From Avena insularis (taxonomy: Eukaryota > Streptophyta > Magnoliopsida > Poales > Poaceae), in the NCBI GenBank assembly GCA_023614405.1, contig CM042687.1, forward strand, positions 68,740,992 through 68,804,991: 64,000 nucleotides of DNA, in the 5' to 3' direction. Below the pieces are notes generated by a model. That model was not told where the DNA came from. It searched no databases and worked only from the letters and a program-made list of their open reading frames with translations. The position numbers and the translations under genes were made by a program. Below, piece by piece: positions 12,571 to 21,666 of the stretch. Positions within the stretch are counted from its first letter, which is position 1, and each line of letters opens with the position of its first letter.

Positions 12571-12590
12571 TCTAGAGGCTTGGGGGCTAC
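12571..12590 (+). other. Polypurine-tract-like motif in an antisense intron
   Basis: GCTTGGGGGCTAC closely resembles the true tract before the Tat-1 3' LTR (CTCCGGGGGCTAC, 15223-15235). It lies in the gap between two antisense exons. The parallel is the CTCGGGGACT repeats in Tat-2. Confidence 0.5.
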
Positions 12591-14779
12591 AGTGAGAGTT
12601 TTTAACTCGGCAAAATGCTTATTCTTTCTTGAGATTGGTGGCGCTCTCGGCAAATATCTTGTTGAAGGAAAGGCTATTTCCTTGCAGGATATCAGCTTGC
12701 CTGAGGAGCTCCTCAAGACCGCAAGTCGGAGAGGTTGGTGATGCACCAGGAGCCAGAGTTGAGCTACTCGGTGTAAGCATCGGGTAGACTATCTTTGGAA
12801 GCTCTGTGGAAGTCCTGGGTGCAGAGGCGCCGCCTTCGAGAGACGCTCTTCCTACCACCATCACCTTACTGCTACTGATGGCATCCTTAGCTGGAGCTTC
12901 AGCTATTTTGGAAGCAGTACTTTCTTGTGTTGCATACTCGCCGACAACGACGAACTCCGCAGAGGCAGCTGGGTCCACTTCCATGGCGGAAGGGCCAGAT
13001 GCATCCTTGGCTGGAGAGCTTGTCGGAGCGGTGGCAGGCTGGATGTTGGGAGTGGTAGGGGCGATGGTGGGAGATGCTTGGTGCAACACATCTCGGCGCA
13101 ACATATCTTTAATGTTTTTAGAAGCCCCCGATGTTTTGGAGGTCTTCTTTAAACTCAAATTGGCCTTCTTCCTGAAACGTACAAAGGTATAAGTATAGGA
13201 AAAAGATGAGCGATGGACAATGTCGGAGGAAAAGAGGCTTACACAACAGTGGGTGCTTTGGTAAAAGGGATTCCGGTAATCTTTCTTTTCTCCGCCTCCA
13301 GGGTGGCAGTAGTTTCTTGGAGGCTCCACCCTCTGTCTTCTTCTGCTTGCCTCCGTCGGCAGCATCAGAGGTGGAGCTCTTCCGCTTTTGCACCAACGGA
13401 GCATCGTCGTCGGACACGACGGTGACTTCCTTCATCTTGGGGTCATAGATTTGGACAGCCATGCTATCCTCCTCTAGACTTTTAAGCTGTTAAGAGAAAT
13501 CCCAAAGTGCTAGATGAGATAATAAAGGCTAGACGGAAGAACTGGAGTATATGTCATACATGGAAAATAAACAGGTACCTCTAGGAACTTGCCCTCCTCG
13601 AACATGTCGTAGGTGATGGTGAAGCCACGCTTCATGTCCTTCACTTTGACGATGTCCTTGAGGCGGAGCTTGAAGGAGTCACTCGAGAAGTTTCCTCAGA
13701 GATGCGGAGGCTATCCTTCCTCTCCTTGGTATATTCATGCATCACCTTCGAGCGGTGCCGCAGAGGCTGGATCCGCCTGACGAACCAGCACATGGCTAGG
13801 TCCAACCCGGTCAGACCCGTGTCTACGAAGCACTCTATCCTCCTTATAGCACGGGAAGCGTCGTTGTCAGAGGGAAGGGTGGCCTGGGATCTCCATGTCA
13901 GGGCTTCGGCAGCGGCTCCATCGACAAAGCCCGGATATGTTTCTTCTCGGCCAGCTAGAGGGATATCTGGGTCGTAGAAGTTAATCAGCTGCCAGTTCTT
14001 GCAAGATTCATGGCCGACGATGTCGGGGAACTGCTGGCCAGGCCGGATCTTAAAACTAATCATTCCGCAATTCCTGAGCTCGTCCTTGCTTGCTCTGGCT
14101 ACTCTATTGACGGTAAAGAAGTAGATGAACAAGTCTAACCTAGGCCTAATCTCTAGGTAACCCTCATAAAGCGCCGCATAGTTGCAAAGCGCGAGGATGC
14201 TGTTTGGGGAAAGGTTCTGAGGTTGAACCCGATAGTGCTTGAGGACAGCAAGGAAGAAGTCAGAGATGGGGAGGGAGACGCCGCCTACCAGTTCAGCTTT
14301 GAGGTACACCTTCTCTCCGGCTTAGGGAGAACGGGTGACCTCGCCGGCCGGCGCCTCCCGCCAGACAAGCCCCTCCGTCGTGGGGAGGTAGCCTTTGACG
14401 AGCAGCTCCATGATATCGTTGTTGGTGATATTTGAGCCACGCCTCTCCCCCTTATGGGAGTCGCCTTCTTCCTCCAGCAGCTCTAGTGCCGCTGGAATAT
14501 GGTCGCTGCTGGTGGACTCCACCACCACGGATTGTGGCAGCAACAGACCCTCTGGGGGCACTTGGACGGAGCTCGCCGGCTTTGCCGCAGCATCGGCCGC
14601 TGCCGCCATGGAAGGATTGGAACTGCTGCTCGCCATTGGGATGGAAGAAGAGGTGACTGGGAAGATTGGGGGATTAGGGTTTTTCGCGTGCACGCAGAGG
14701 GCTCGAGGAGGTGCTCGCAGGAGGAGGACGAAGGCGCAGGGGAAGAATGAGGTGAAGAGATGAAAATCTGCCACGGTTA

Positions 14780-14795
14780 AAATTTATAACCCCAG
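14780..14795 (-). promoter_or_regulatory. TATA box for the Tat-1 antisense gene
   Basis: On the - strand GGGGTTATAAATTTTAACC lies about 145 bp before the ATG at 14636, a plausible core promoter position. Tat-2 has a TATATAAG at the equivalent place, which supports separate transcription of the antisense gene. Confidence 0.5.
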
Positions 14796-15235
14796 CGTCA
14801 AGATTCGTGCAAGGAGATCGAATGATCGGCGCGTGGACGACGTGTGCGGGCGCGTGCATGGAAATTTTGCCACGTTCCCAACCGTCGCCGCCAACGGTTC
14901 GTATCCTTCGCGCGGGAAAAATGGACATGATTGTGTTCTCTACATGTGTGAGTTACGAGGCGCCGTTGACCTATGTCTATGTCATTCTAGATGACACGAG
15001 CAGGTGAACCATCCCATCGGAATATTCCGGCATGGACGGATCCAGTTCGGCTACGAGAAGAGTACGATGGAACATTCAGTATTCCTCCGACTTACAAGTT
15101 AAAGACGAAGAGCACTCCTGGGTTCTTGGGAGGACTACAAGATATTGCTTGACGATTTGATGACATCCATATAGACGGAGTATTCAACCAGAAGAGGCAA
15201 GACGGCGCAAGATCTCGGAGTTCTCCGGGGGCTAC
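14796..15235 (+). other. Tat-1 region between antisense promoter and 3' LTR, with polypurine tract
   Basis: About 440 bp without coding potential. It would hold the upstream promoter region of the antisense gene and the 3' untranslated region of the sense RNA. It ends in the purine-rich tract CTCCGGGGGCTAC (15223-15235), which would prime plus-strand synthesis. Confidence 0.6.
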
Positions 15236-15758
15236 TGTTGGGGTTATGCTATATGGGTATCCTCATAGCATGTCTCTTATCCAGATAACCCGGGTGGCCC
15301 ACAGTTGGTAGCATGGCCCATGGCCTACTGGGCGGCCTAGTTAGATGGATCCAGAAGGGAGGCCTATGCCGGATAAAGGAAGGCTACAGAGGAGTCACCG
15401 ACATACCCGGAGCCTTGGAGTGCAAGACATGCTAGACTAGTTGTATGCAGTGTAGGACTCTGTAACCTGTCCTGCTAGGACTTTCCCTGTAACCCTAGGA
15501 TCTAGTGACTATATAAGTCGTACCTATGGGAGCCTTTAGGGCAACGATTCAACTCATACCTCGCACAGCAAAACGATCCCTGTAACTCGACATATTGCCA
15601 TTATAGTGATTTATAGCAAAAGTAGGATTCTGCCACCGTCGTGGGATCTGAACCTGGGTAAGCTGTGTTACCTCATACCCGTTAACCATCCGCCTTACCC
15701 CACGTCTCTAAACACGCATTGTGAGGACCCCTCCATGGCGTACTCGTCGGCAATACCA
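15236..15758 (+). repeat. Tat-1 3' LTR
   Basis: It starts TGTTGGGGTTATGC right after the polypurine tract and is about 520 bp long. A TATA box (CTATATAAGT, 15509-15518) sits 0.27 kb in. The right edge is placed at a CA (ATACCA) but could differ by a few bases, because no second copy is present to compare. Tat-2 LTRs have similar length and TATA placement but different sequence. Confidence 0.65.
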
Positions 15759-16069
15759 CGCCGGTTTCTGTTTGAGATTAGTTGCTAGAGATGCTCAAAG
15801 TGAGCTAGTGGTTAACTTTGGCAGAAATGACCATTAGGTCTTAGGCTTTATATTTTCATTTTCTTTTTCTTTGATTTGATTTGTTAGTGACCTAGATGAT
15901 ATGGTTTTCTCTTTAAACCATTTCTCATCCTTTACAACAATCAAACATGGCATGGCAAGCATTCATAAACATAAGCATTAAGATTTGAATTTAATTTATA
16001 AATGCTTTTGTTAACCCTAATCTTGATTAATTAGGGAATGATCCTCATTAATATTTTTGGGGTTTTACA
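15759..16069 (-). repeat. LTR fragment on the - strand, TGTAAAACCCC end
   Basis: On the - strand a purine tract (16070-16089, GGAGGGAAGGGGGAGGAAG) is followed directly by TGTAAAACCCC, the classic layout of polypurine tract plus 3' LTR start. The LTR would run leftwards from 16069. Its other end is not identifiable; it is short or cut by the Tat-1 LTR. Confidence 0.5.
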
Positions 16070-16871
16070 CTTCCTCCCCCTTCCCTCCTATGATTCTTGC
16101 ATCTTTTTGAGGGCTTTGGAAGGGAAGATCTAGATCTACAATCCCCACCAATCAAATTCCTCCTCTAAGTGAGGGGAACCCATTGGATCTAGATCTTGGA
16201 GTCATTTGTTGACTTCCACTATTGTTCTTCCTCTCTAATTCCTCCCTAGCACTTGTTGGTTTGGTGGGATTTGAGAGTGAAGGATTTGAGCACCCTTGGT
16301 ATTCTTTCTTTGCATTCTTGTATAAGTGTTGAGCTCTTCATTACGATTTGTTCGAGTGAGATACTGTGAGCTTGTTACTCTTGGAGGGTGACCTCCTAGT
16401 TGACTTGGTGGTTGCTGCCACGGTGTCCTCTTCGTGGAAGATTGTGAAGAGACCCGGGCTTCTCCTTCGTGGATCTTGTGAAGTGGTTGTGGAGCTTTCC
16501 ATCTCCAAAGTGGAGGAAAAGCTAGCCATAAGGAAAGGGCCTATTCCTTCATGGGATAGACTCAGAGAAGAAGGTGAGCTTTCATGGCATTGGGAAACCC
16601 TTCGTTGAATCCCACACCTCTCCAAAGTGGAGGAAAAGCAAGCCATAAGGAAAGGGCCATCGAGCTTGAAGTACTTATATCTTGCCTATCACTTGTGGTA
16701 TATTTATCTTGTGCTATCTTGCTTATCTTAACTTGTTGTTGGTGCACTTAGTTGAGCCTAGTGTATAGTTTTGTTCTTGTAAGTTTAATTCCACATTCTA
16801 TCAAGCCAAAACTGTAATAGTTTTGAAATTGTCTATTCACCCCCCTCTAGGTGACATCTCTATCCTTTCAG
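16070..16871 (-). repeat. SIRE/Maximus-like Copia LTR end and adjoining sequence
   Basis: The right edge on the - strand reads TGAAAGGATAGAGATGTCAC followed by CTAGAGGGGGGTGAATAG, a start typical of grass SIRE-type Copia LTRs. The LTR would extend leftwards. Its left edge is unclear because a different element's polypurine tract and LTR appear by 16089. A 37-bp segment (TCCAAAGTGGAGGAAAAG and onward) occurs twice, at about 16503 and 16621, 118 bp apart. No protein is encoded. The right edge cuts into the Tat-3 antisense gene. Confidence 0.55.
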
Positions 16872-17700
16872 CTTGGCAACTAGAAGTTTGCCTCGGCCTC
16901 CCACGACAAGAGGAAGACCCTCGTACACCTGTCCGGCTACATCATCAAATGCAAACTCAACAAGATAAGCCAAGAGCATAAGGCAAGGATCATATACCTC
17001 AAAAACTTGATAGTCATCGTCATCATCATCCGGCCAATCCCTCAAAGATACTCGGGTAGGAGTCATACCCGTAGAAGGATCGGCGGTGGCATAAGGGATG
17101 GGCATGAAGCCGCCAGAATCAAAGCCTTTGTCATCAGGGACCATACAGTCCTCACAGTAGCTGGAGGGCGGACAAGTGTTATCTCACTCTTGGGCAGTAA
17201 GGTTCTGCGAAAAGAGGAGAACGAGATTAAAAAATAGACGCCGAGCAAAAAATCTAGCAGAGGCCGAGTAATGAATGTCGATGGAACCAAGTCACTCGGA
17301 AACTTACCTAGGGAACGAGATTCTCATGATTGAAAGGGGGAAAGCTCCATCTCCAATTGGCAGGCATGGTCAATTTGAAGATCAAACTGACTTAGCGAGT
17401 AATAGAATCATTCGGGAGGTTGAAGGTTGAGTGTCGAGTCGGGACAAGAAGGCCACTCATAAAGTATATCTTATGCGGGCAGAGCTGAAAGGAGCTGACT
17501 CTACGACTAATAAAAGTACGCATCAAATCCTCCCCTATCATCTTCTGTCCCTCTTTCGGATCCAGCAATCTCTCCAAAAGGATGTGAGCCTCGTTGACCA
17601 TCGGGTATCGATCTCTTGGGTCAAATTTCCAGAAAGCCTTACCCGGAACCTCATCCATAAATGTAGGCAGCTGAATCAGATCATTCTCAAAAACGACTTG
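16872..17700 (-). pseudogene. Tat-3 antisense gene remnant
   Basis: Fragments of the same type of antisense gene as in Tat-1 and Tat-2, on the - strand. One exon (about 17658-17308) has the family segment FISRRVSSFQLCPHKI and FMSG, ending at a GTAAGT donor (17307-17301). The next (17204-16998) follows a TTTTCGCAG acceptor, has an Asp run (DWPDDDDDDYQVFE) and ends at GTATATG. A last piece (16990-16872) abuts the Copia LTR end. Stops at 17392 and near 17187 break it. The N-terminal domain is missing. Confidence 0.55.
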
Positions 17701-17909
17701 GCTAAGTCAAAAATGACTCGGCTAAGCCAAAAAAGACTCGGCAAAGACCAAAAAGTACAAGTATATGACTTGGCAAAGATCAAGATCAGGCCAAACATGC
17801 AATCCTACATATAAAATATCAGATAAGAAATCAAATTCCAAGTTCATCAAAGGAACCTAGAGACGCCTAACAGCCAAACCTGCTAGACCTCACCAGCTTC
17901 GGGGACTAA
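17700..17909 (+). other. Tat-3 3' region with polypurine tract
   Basis: Short direct repeats of AAGACTCGGCAAAG-like sequence (about 17690-17770), then non-coding DNA ending in CAGCTTCGGGGACTAA (about 17894-17909), very close to the Tat-2 tract CTCGGGGACTAC. Confidence 0.5.
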
Positions 17910-18413
17910 TTTCAGGGGGACAACTAAAGGAGCCGGGTGACACCAAAAGTGCCAAGTGACGCATAAAGCAAGGAGTGATGCCAAAGGAACTGGAGTCTAT
18001 GTACTGGAAGACCATTGGCTACGTACCTTTGCTGACTGGGTCAAGGGCTGGCCCATTGACCCGGCCCGCAGGGTAAAGACAAAGCCTAAAAAGTAAACCC
18101 TGGGATCCAAAACTGTAACCTAGCTACTCCTGTTGCCTATATAAGGAAGGGTAGAGCTAGGGTTAGAGTGATGCGCAACTAGTGCCCCAAGGCTGGCATT
18201 TCTTCTTACTTGTAGCTTCAAGGCAAAACAACTGAAGGAGCACTTGTAAGCTAGAAAAAGGAATAAATTGCAAGTTCTTCATAGTTCAAGCTTGTTCTTT
18301 GTGTGTGGATACAATGCGCACACCCTCCCCGGATTCCTCTTGTGTCCATCCAGTGCCAACTTAAGCCTACCCATGGCATCTGTCGTGACACCACCATGAC
18401 AATTCTTTACTTC
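17910..18413 (+). repeat. Tat-3 LTR
   Basis: About 500 bp after the polypurine tract, beginning near TTTCAGGGGGACAAC. The first bases deviate from TG, so the edge is approximate. A TATA box TATATAAGG is at 18138-18146. The right end is near CACCACCATGACA (about 18390-18405). No clear primer-binding site follows. Antisense-gene sequence lies on its left and a sense ORF on its right, so this single LTR has internal sequence on both sides. Confidence 0.5.
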
Positions 18414-18424
18414 TTCATCCAGTG

Positions 18425-19125
18425 ATGTCACAAAATAACCTGTCTCGTCGGAAGAACAGCAAGATAGCGGAGGATAAACCCCGCTGGCAGGGGGACCTGC
18501 AGGCTCAGACCGAGAAAGGGGACCAAAAATGGGGCGAGGGATCCTCCTCACGAATGTATCCGAAGAGCGGCTATCATCAGGACCAAGATTCCGGGTAGGT
18601 GTTTGTACTTCCGTTGATTCCTAGGTTGTCTTCTCCTACTATTGAACCGTCTTTCTACATCTTCCAGGCCAGGCAGCTCGAGCATCGAATTTTCCACCCC
18701 ACAGTTTGATAGCACGACAGATATCTCTGACTCGTACGATGACATCATGCCCTCTCTCGTCGAAAAATAAGGTAGGCACTATACATGTAGTGCCATTTTA
18801 TGTTCTTCTCTGCATGCACTCCATGCATGCTCTCTTACTGATGATGGATTTTCCATGCAGTAAGTCATGGCAATAATCTCGGCTAAATTAGATGAAATTA
18901 ACAGCCATAACATCAAAATTCTGCAGAAAAACTTTGAGCTCAACCTGGAGCGTGATCTCCTCTGAGCCGATTTGGCTTTTCAAAAGAGGCTCACACGATC
19001 TTATGAGCGTGACTCCTCAACCCTTCGCGCTAAGTGCAGTAATTTGAAGAAGGAAGTCACCGAGCTCCGCAGCCAGTTTCTACCATTGCGGAGGCTGTCG
19101 AGGTCACACCCTGCTAAGTAAGGAA
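18425..19125 (+). pseudogene. Tat-3 5' ORF, apparently spliced, with a coiled-coil segment
   Basis: An ATG at 18425 opens 57 codons. Just before the stop, a donor (GG|GTAGGT, 18595) and an acceptor (CTTCCAG, ending at about 18666) would join it in frame to GPGSSSIEFSTPQFDSTT. A second GT-AG pair (GTAGGC at about 18771, TGCAG at 18860) leads to a helical, charged segment (18867-19080, ISAKLDEINSHN and RSYERDSSTLRAKC) that looks like a coiled coil. Stops at the end of the second segment and at 18963 break it. Origin from the 5' ORF of a Tat element is inferred from its place after the LTR. It could also be captured host sequence. Confidence 0.4.
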
Positions 19126-19130
19126 GGAAG

Positions 19131-20504
19131 AAGCCTTCACATGTTGGTCGTCGATCTCATGACCATTGTGGAGGTCGTGCCTCCGAAGTGCGGCCACAGT
19201 GTTGCAATCGCCGAATTTGAGATAGGGAAATATTTGGCTTTGAGTCTGAATTGGTTAGGAAGGGAGAAGCCTTCCATTGGCCCTCTTTTTTTGTTTTCTC
19301 ATCCGTCTTCGCATAATTATATTCCACTATTATTAGCAATCAAATGCTCTTTGTGGAGCTTTTTGTTAACGATAGTAATTACTAGCTAATTGGTTGTATA
19401 GTAGCCCACTAAATTAATACTACCATTCTTGCAGTATTCATGGGAGGTGTGATGGTTGGCTGAGAATTGTTGCATGCTCTGTTGAATGGGTCCCATGTGC
19501 TGAGTCTAACCGGTGCATCCATTTTGTTTCGACTCGACTTCACTTTTTTCTATACGGTGCACATAGCTTATCATCATATTTATATTACGGGAGAGAGGGA
19601 AAACATTTTTCTATTCCTCACGGGCAACCTTTCTTACACTTTGTGGATGCCCATCTTAGAATTTTTAGTAATACGTTGTATACGCTCTAGGAGGAGGTGT
19701 CTATCTAGAAAAGAAAATGCTCCGTCAGTGTCAGCGACACCTATCTTTGTCTGGAGTACTGTGGGTCATAGGCACAACTACCACTATAGATACCCAGGGA
19801 CACCCAACGATTGCTTACCAGGGAAGCTATCCACTCTGGCCAATTGATTTTGGATGGACGAACAAGATTGTTTGACGCTGAATTGCGTCTCCCTAGTTGT
19901 AATTATACTTTTTTCTGAGCTACTAGTCTGATTTCATTTGAAGTCGGGTTATGGATGCAAAGTACAGTATGTGTGAGTTGTGTTGATGGGGGCCTCGACC
20001 GCACAAAAAAAGGTCTGTCACTCAATCAACAAAAGAATTGAAGCTTGTGCACACATGCATGCAACTCAGTAACTAGACTGTGATGAGATCAAATAATATA
20101 CGGAGAGCACGAGTAATATGATCAACCCAATATAATCCACTTAATACATGATGCATGCAACTTAGTAACCAACTACTATCATGCATGTAATCAGGATGCA
20201 TGCTAGTTACATAGTACGTTTTTTAGCTCCATGCATTAACTCTTGAAAATGGAGTAACCAACTGCTATCATGCACGTAATCACGATGTACTGACATAATA
20301 GAAATAACATGTGTTATTACTTTTTTGTGCTGCATGCATTCACTCCTAAAAATTGAGTACACGAAAACTTTGAACTCGTGGTGCGCCAAAATAACCTGGC
20401 CCCCAGCTAGCCCGATTAATTGTGTGCTACTACTATATTGTGGACTACACATCTACCCCTATAGTATACTCTAGGACACCCAGTGATTGATTGCATAGAC
20501 GTCC
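19131..20504. other. Unclassified AT-rich stretch
   Basis: No coding potential of note. It contains a ~100-bp tandem duplication (see 20164-20360) and a segment (about 19783-19878, GGGACACCCAACGATTG to GATTTTGGATGGACG) that is repeated imperfectly on both sides of the nested insertion. It may be old flanking DNA that received the nest. Confidence 0.5.
20164..20360. repeat. Imperfect tandem duplication, unit about 100 bp
   Basis: Unit 1 (20164-20255) starts AGTAACCAACTACTATCATG and contains TTTTTTAGCTCCATGCATT; unit 2 (about 20256-20360) starts AACCAACTGCTATCATG and contains TTTTTTGTGCTGCATGCATT. Many ATGCATGC boxes are present, and an older partial copy lies just upstream (about 20057-20110). 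Confidence 0.6.
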
Positions 20505-21280
20505 TGAAAGGATCGTATGGGAACCTAGGGGGAGTGAATAGGTTCTACTTCAAAGTTTACTCTTTTTCAAATTAGGGTTTGACACAAAAGTTAAATTCTC
20601 TAGATTATGCAACTAAGGTGAATTTACCTATATGTCAAACTAGCACAAACACTAAGCAAGAACAAGTTAAGTAAAGTGCGGTAAATGATAGAAGTAACCA
20701 AAGTGTATCACACGGAGACACAAGGGTTTATTTCCCATAGTTCCTTCCTTTTGAGGGTAAGTACGTCTATGTTTGGAGAGGGGGTGGTTTCAAACCACCA
20801 ATCCCACGAGAGTCCTCCCTTGTTCTCCAATGAACCTCACCCCAAAGGGTTCGATTCACCTCTTCCACTATATCGGCAACCTTCGAGGTGGAAGCTGGCA
20901 CATTTACAACAAATTCGAGGCACACATCCACAACTTAATTAGAGGCTCCCGAATACAAGAAAGTTGTCAAACAATCAAATACAATCTTGTAAGAACCAAA
21001 TCAAAAGGTAGGGTTTCCAAAGAAACACTAGAGGGCCCTCAAGTGAATGAGGGGGAAATGAAGATATCTCTTGGTGAAGCTGTAGATCAAGGCTTCCTCC
21101 TCCGATTCTCGAAAGATCAATGACTTTGGATGGTTGGATTAAGAGATCTTGTTGATTTGGTGTCTCAAATGGGGATGGTTTTCTTGAGTGGGTCGAGCAG
21201 CTGGAGGAAGGGGATAAGGTTCCCTATTTATGGGCCACTCCTTCACTGAACCGTTTTCTGACCTTTGGAGGATTTGCCAG

Positions 21281-21600
21281 ACCGGAGACTCCGGTGTGCA
21301 GACCGGAGACTCCGTCCAATCTCCAGAGCGACCTTTGGACCACCCTTCTGATTGTCCTAGCGCTCCTGGGAAAAACTCCTCCGGAGATTCTTCAAAGTTT
21401 CCAGACCCAGTGGACCGGAGACTCCGGTCTAGCCACACAGGAGACTACGGTCTGAGGCTTGGGCCGGAGACTCCGGTCAGTATCCGGTGGATCTCTGGAC
21501 CCCCATACAGATTGTGCCAAACGGTTTTCTGGAGGCCCCTCCGGAGATTCCTCAGGAAACTCCAGACCACACTAGAGACTCCGGTCTGTCCAGACCGGAG
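21281..21600. repeat. Cluster of palindromic ACCGGAGACTCCGGT motifs
   Basis: Perfect or near copies at 21281-21295, 21302-21314, 21414-21428, 21440-21452, 21463-21478, 21574-21586 and 21593-21600. The full motif is a 15-bp inverted repeat around a central A. It lies in the Copia LTR and could be a regulatory or secondary-structure element. Confidence 0.8.
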
Positions 21601-21661
21601 AATCCAACTTGGATTCCCTAGAAATCTACAACTGCTTGCATGGATGATTTCTTAGCCCAAG

Positions 21662-21666
21662 GTCCT
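21662..21666. repeat. Target site duplication GTCCT, left copy
   Basis: GTCCT directly before TGTGGCACCC at 21667. The partner copy is at 60618-60622 directly after TGTTACA. It proves that 21667-60617 entered the Copia LTR as one insertion. Confidence 0.95.

Larger units (their letters stand above)
11361..14636 (-). pseudogene. Tat-1 antisense multi-exon gene (PF04195-like, broken)
   Basis: Read on the - strand from ATG at 14634-14636. Exon 1 (to 13579) encodes a domain with the signature of the plant 'putative gypsy type transposon' family (motifs FFLAVLKHYRVQPQNLSPNS and GLTGLDLAMCW). Exon 2 (13486-13243) and exon 3 (from 13171) are basic/Ser-Ala-Pro-rich; donors and acceptors follow GT-AG. 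Exons at about 12530-11996 form a Lys/Glu-rich coiled coil, and a last exon runs to the stop at 11361. Breaks: TAA at 14322-14324, a frameshift near 13690, another in exon 2, a TAG near 12167 and an unclear splice site near 12620. An (Asn-Ile)n run is encoded by a hexanucleotide repeat. The function of this family is unknown. Confidence 0.7.
5783..15758 (+). mobile_element. Tat-1: 5'-truncated Ty3/gypsy element of the Tat lineage
   Basis: Domain order is gag, protease, RT, Ty3-type RNase H, archaeal-type RNase H and integrase on the + strand, then an antisense multi-exon gene on the - strand, then a purine tract and a 3' LTR. The second RNase H and the antisense gene between pol and the 3' LTR are marks of the Tat lineage. 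The 5' LTR, PBS and first ORF are missing: recognisable Tat sequence starts at the Gag motif GPSCFGPVIR, joined to leader of another family. Many stops and frameshifts make it non-functional. Confidence 0.85.
20505..21666 (+). repeat. Copia (SIRE/Maximus-like) solo LTR, left part
   Basis: It starts TGAAAGGATCGTATGGG with the CCTAGGGGGAGTGAATAGG signature of SIRE-type LTRs. The left part ends where the giant-LTR element inserted (target site GTCCT, 21662-21666). The right part (60623-60726) ends GGCCTTTCA, giving a 7-bp inverted terminus TGAAAGG/CCTTTCA and a total length of about 1266 bp. No internal region is attached. The outer 5-mers CGTCC and AATCT do not match, so no TSD is visible. Confidence 0.75.

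Noticed and set aside
20500..20504. Possible target duplication of the Copia solo LTR
   Set aside because: CGTCC on the left and AATCT on the right do not match. The LTR is still called from its inverted ends, but without a TSD.
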